9,644 nucleotides of DNA from Bacillota bacterium. Lineage in GTDB: Bacteria > Bacillota > Bacilli > Alicyclobacillales > SLC66. This document shows, one piece after another, positions 8,965-9,644 of this stretch. Position 1 is the first letter of the stretch. Each line of letters starts with the position of its first letter. The translations under genes were made by a program, and so were the position numbers. The notes beneath the pieces were generated by a model. That model was not told the DNA's origin. It was given only the letters and a program-made list of their open reading frames with translations, and made no database searches. The stretch lies in assembly GCA_021846145.1 (NCBI GenBank), contig JAJZCJ010000116.1, positions 1 through 9,644 of the forward strand, read 5' to 3'.

Positions 8965-8982
8965 TGTTCAAATCCGTGAACA
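8965..8982. promoter_or_regulatory. 18-bp dyad TGTTCA-N6-TGAACA upstream of brxC
   Basis: A perfect 6-bp inverted repeat with a 6-nt spacer lies between the stop of the 3D-domain gene and the terminator hairpin, 79-96 bp before the brxC start. Its size and spacing suit a dimeric repressor site. A weak -35-like TTGAAC overlaps it on the minus strand, with only a poor -10 (CATTAG) 17 bp on. The regulator is unknown, and chance occurrence or a small RNA hairpin are alternatives. Confidence 0.3.
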
Positions 8983-8997
8983 ATAGTATTGGCCTAC

Positions 8998-9644
8998 TTA
9001 ATGCGCAAGTATGTAAACTTTCACTAGTTGGCGGCCAAAATCTATCGCTTGCGACACTGAGTCAAAACACAAATCGATGCGATACCCCTGAATTGCTCCC
9101 CCCGTGTCATTGGCAATAGCAAATCCATAACCGGGAATATAAAGCTTGGTTCCAAGCGGAATAACACTTGGATCGACGGCAACATCGCCGTACTCGGCTG
9201 GTGCTCCTGTCGCGGTGTGACCCCCTGGATTCGCATAAGCTGTGGCAACTACGGTGAGCACTTCATTCGCGACAATTGACGAATTACTGCGCGACACGGT
9301 GACGGGGGTTTGCTGTGCCGTTCCCACATCTACAATTTGACTGACCGGTTGTTTGATAATCAGATGTGATTGGGCTCGTTTTACTAATCTACCGTTAATG
9401 TATTCCTTATGCGTGATAATCTTTGCCAATCCATTCTGACCATGTCGCGCGACTACACTCACTCCTGATAGATACGAACTCGTCGAATCACGCACGGTCG
9501 TATAAGGAATCAGTTCAGTCTGCGACTCCGTCTTAGACTGGATATGACGAATCACAATGGATAATCCATTGCGTATTTTATCCGTAAGCGGGTGATTCAA
9601 GGAATCCTGTGCCCGCACACGGATGCCAAGTGTGCTTAACAACT
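8998..9644 (-). CDS. YabE-like cell-wall protein with G5 and 3D domains (N-terminus outside window)
   Basis: This is the C-terminal part of a secreted cell-wall protein of the YabE/stationary-phase-survival group; the 3D domain is a double-psi beta-barrel related to MltA and thought to be a muralytic (lytic transglycosylase-like) fold. The frame is open to the window edge, so the true start and any signal peptide are missing; the first visible Leu codon is internal. In order over the 214 visible residues: the end of a DUF348 (ubiquitin-like) repeat at about 1-35 (LSTLGIRVRAQDSLNHPL), a G5 domain at about 37-110, and the 3D domain at about 128-213. The 3D acidic residues are present: D157 in VAVDP, D179 in ANDTGG, and D190 and D194 in IDLCFD. 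HTATGAPAEYG at 142-152 and IPLGTKLYIPGYG at 161-173 are also typical. C192 within the 3D motif is unusual for an exported protein. A terminator follows the gene. Confidence 0.88.
   Translation of the reverse strand, partial: LLSTLGIRVRAQDSLNHPLTDKIRNGLSIVIRHIQSKTESQTELIPYTTVRDSTSSYLSGVSVVARHGQNGLAKIITHKEYINGRLVKRAQSHLIIKQPVSQIVDVGTAQQTPVTVSRSNSSIVANEVLTVVATAYANPGGHTATGAPAEYGDVAVDPSVIPLGTKLYIPGYGFAIANDTGGAIQGYRIDLCFDSVSQAIDFGRQLVKVYILAH

Overview
The window looks like chromosomal core sequence from an endospore-forming, bacillithiol-using member of the Bacillota (Bacillales type). Three things point there: a maf-radC-mreBCD-minC cluster headed by a SPOR-domain membrane protein, which is the layout of the spoIIB-maf-radC-mreBCD-minCD region of Bacillus subtilis; a BrxC/YtxJ-type bacilliredoxin; and strong AGGAGG-type ribosome binding sites with several GTG starts. 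Base composition looks moderate, near 50% GC by eye. An Alicyclobacillaceae-like organism would fit, but that is a guess.

Left part (1-7240, all minus strand, read from high to low coordinates): a SpoIIB-like SPOR protein, maf, radC, mreB, mreC, mreD, a class B penicillin-binding protein of the PBP2/MrdA type, and minC, which is cut by the left edge. Genes are separated by gaps of only tens of bases or overlap (maf/radC by 22 nt, mreC/mreD by 4 nt), so they probably form one operon. Together they serve cell elongation (MreBCD with PBP2), division-site placement (MinC), nucleotide-pool hygiene (Maf) and, by inference, septal remodelling in sporulation (SpoIIB-like).

Middle (7241-7367): a divergent intergenic region with three copies of GTTTCAT/ATGAAAC and, next to the following gene, a ribosome binding site that lies between two mutually exclusive hairpins. 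The plus-strand gene at 7368-8549 is a compact CPA2-type cation/proton antiporter with no cytosolic regulatory domain and with changes at usually conserved ion-path positions.

Right part (8557-9644, minus strand): a G5/3D-domain cell-wall protein related to YabE, open at the right edge, then an intergenic stretch with an 18-bp dyad and an intrinsic-terminator-like hairpin, then the bacilliredoxin brxC. brxC and the antiporter converge on a GC-rich hairpin.

I see no mobile element, CRISPR array, rRNA or tRNA. Most of the window is ordinary conserved machinery. The less ordinary parts are the diverged SpoIIB-like gene, the antiporter and its leader, and the brxC leader.
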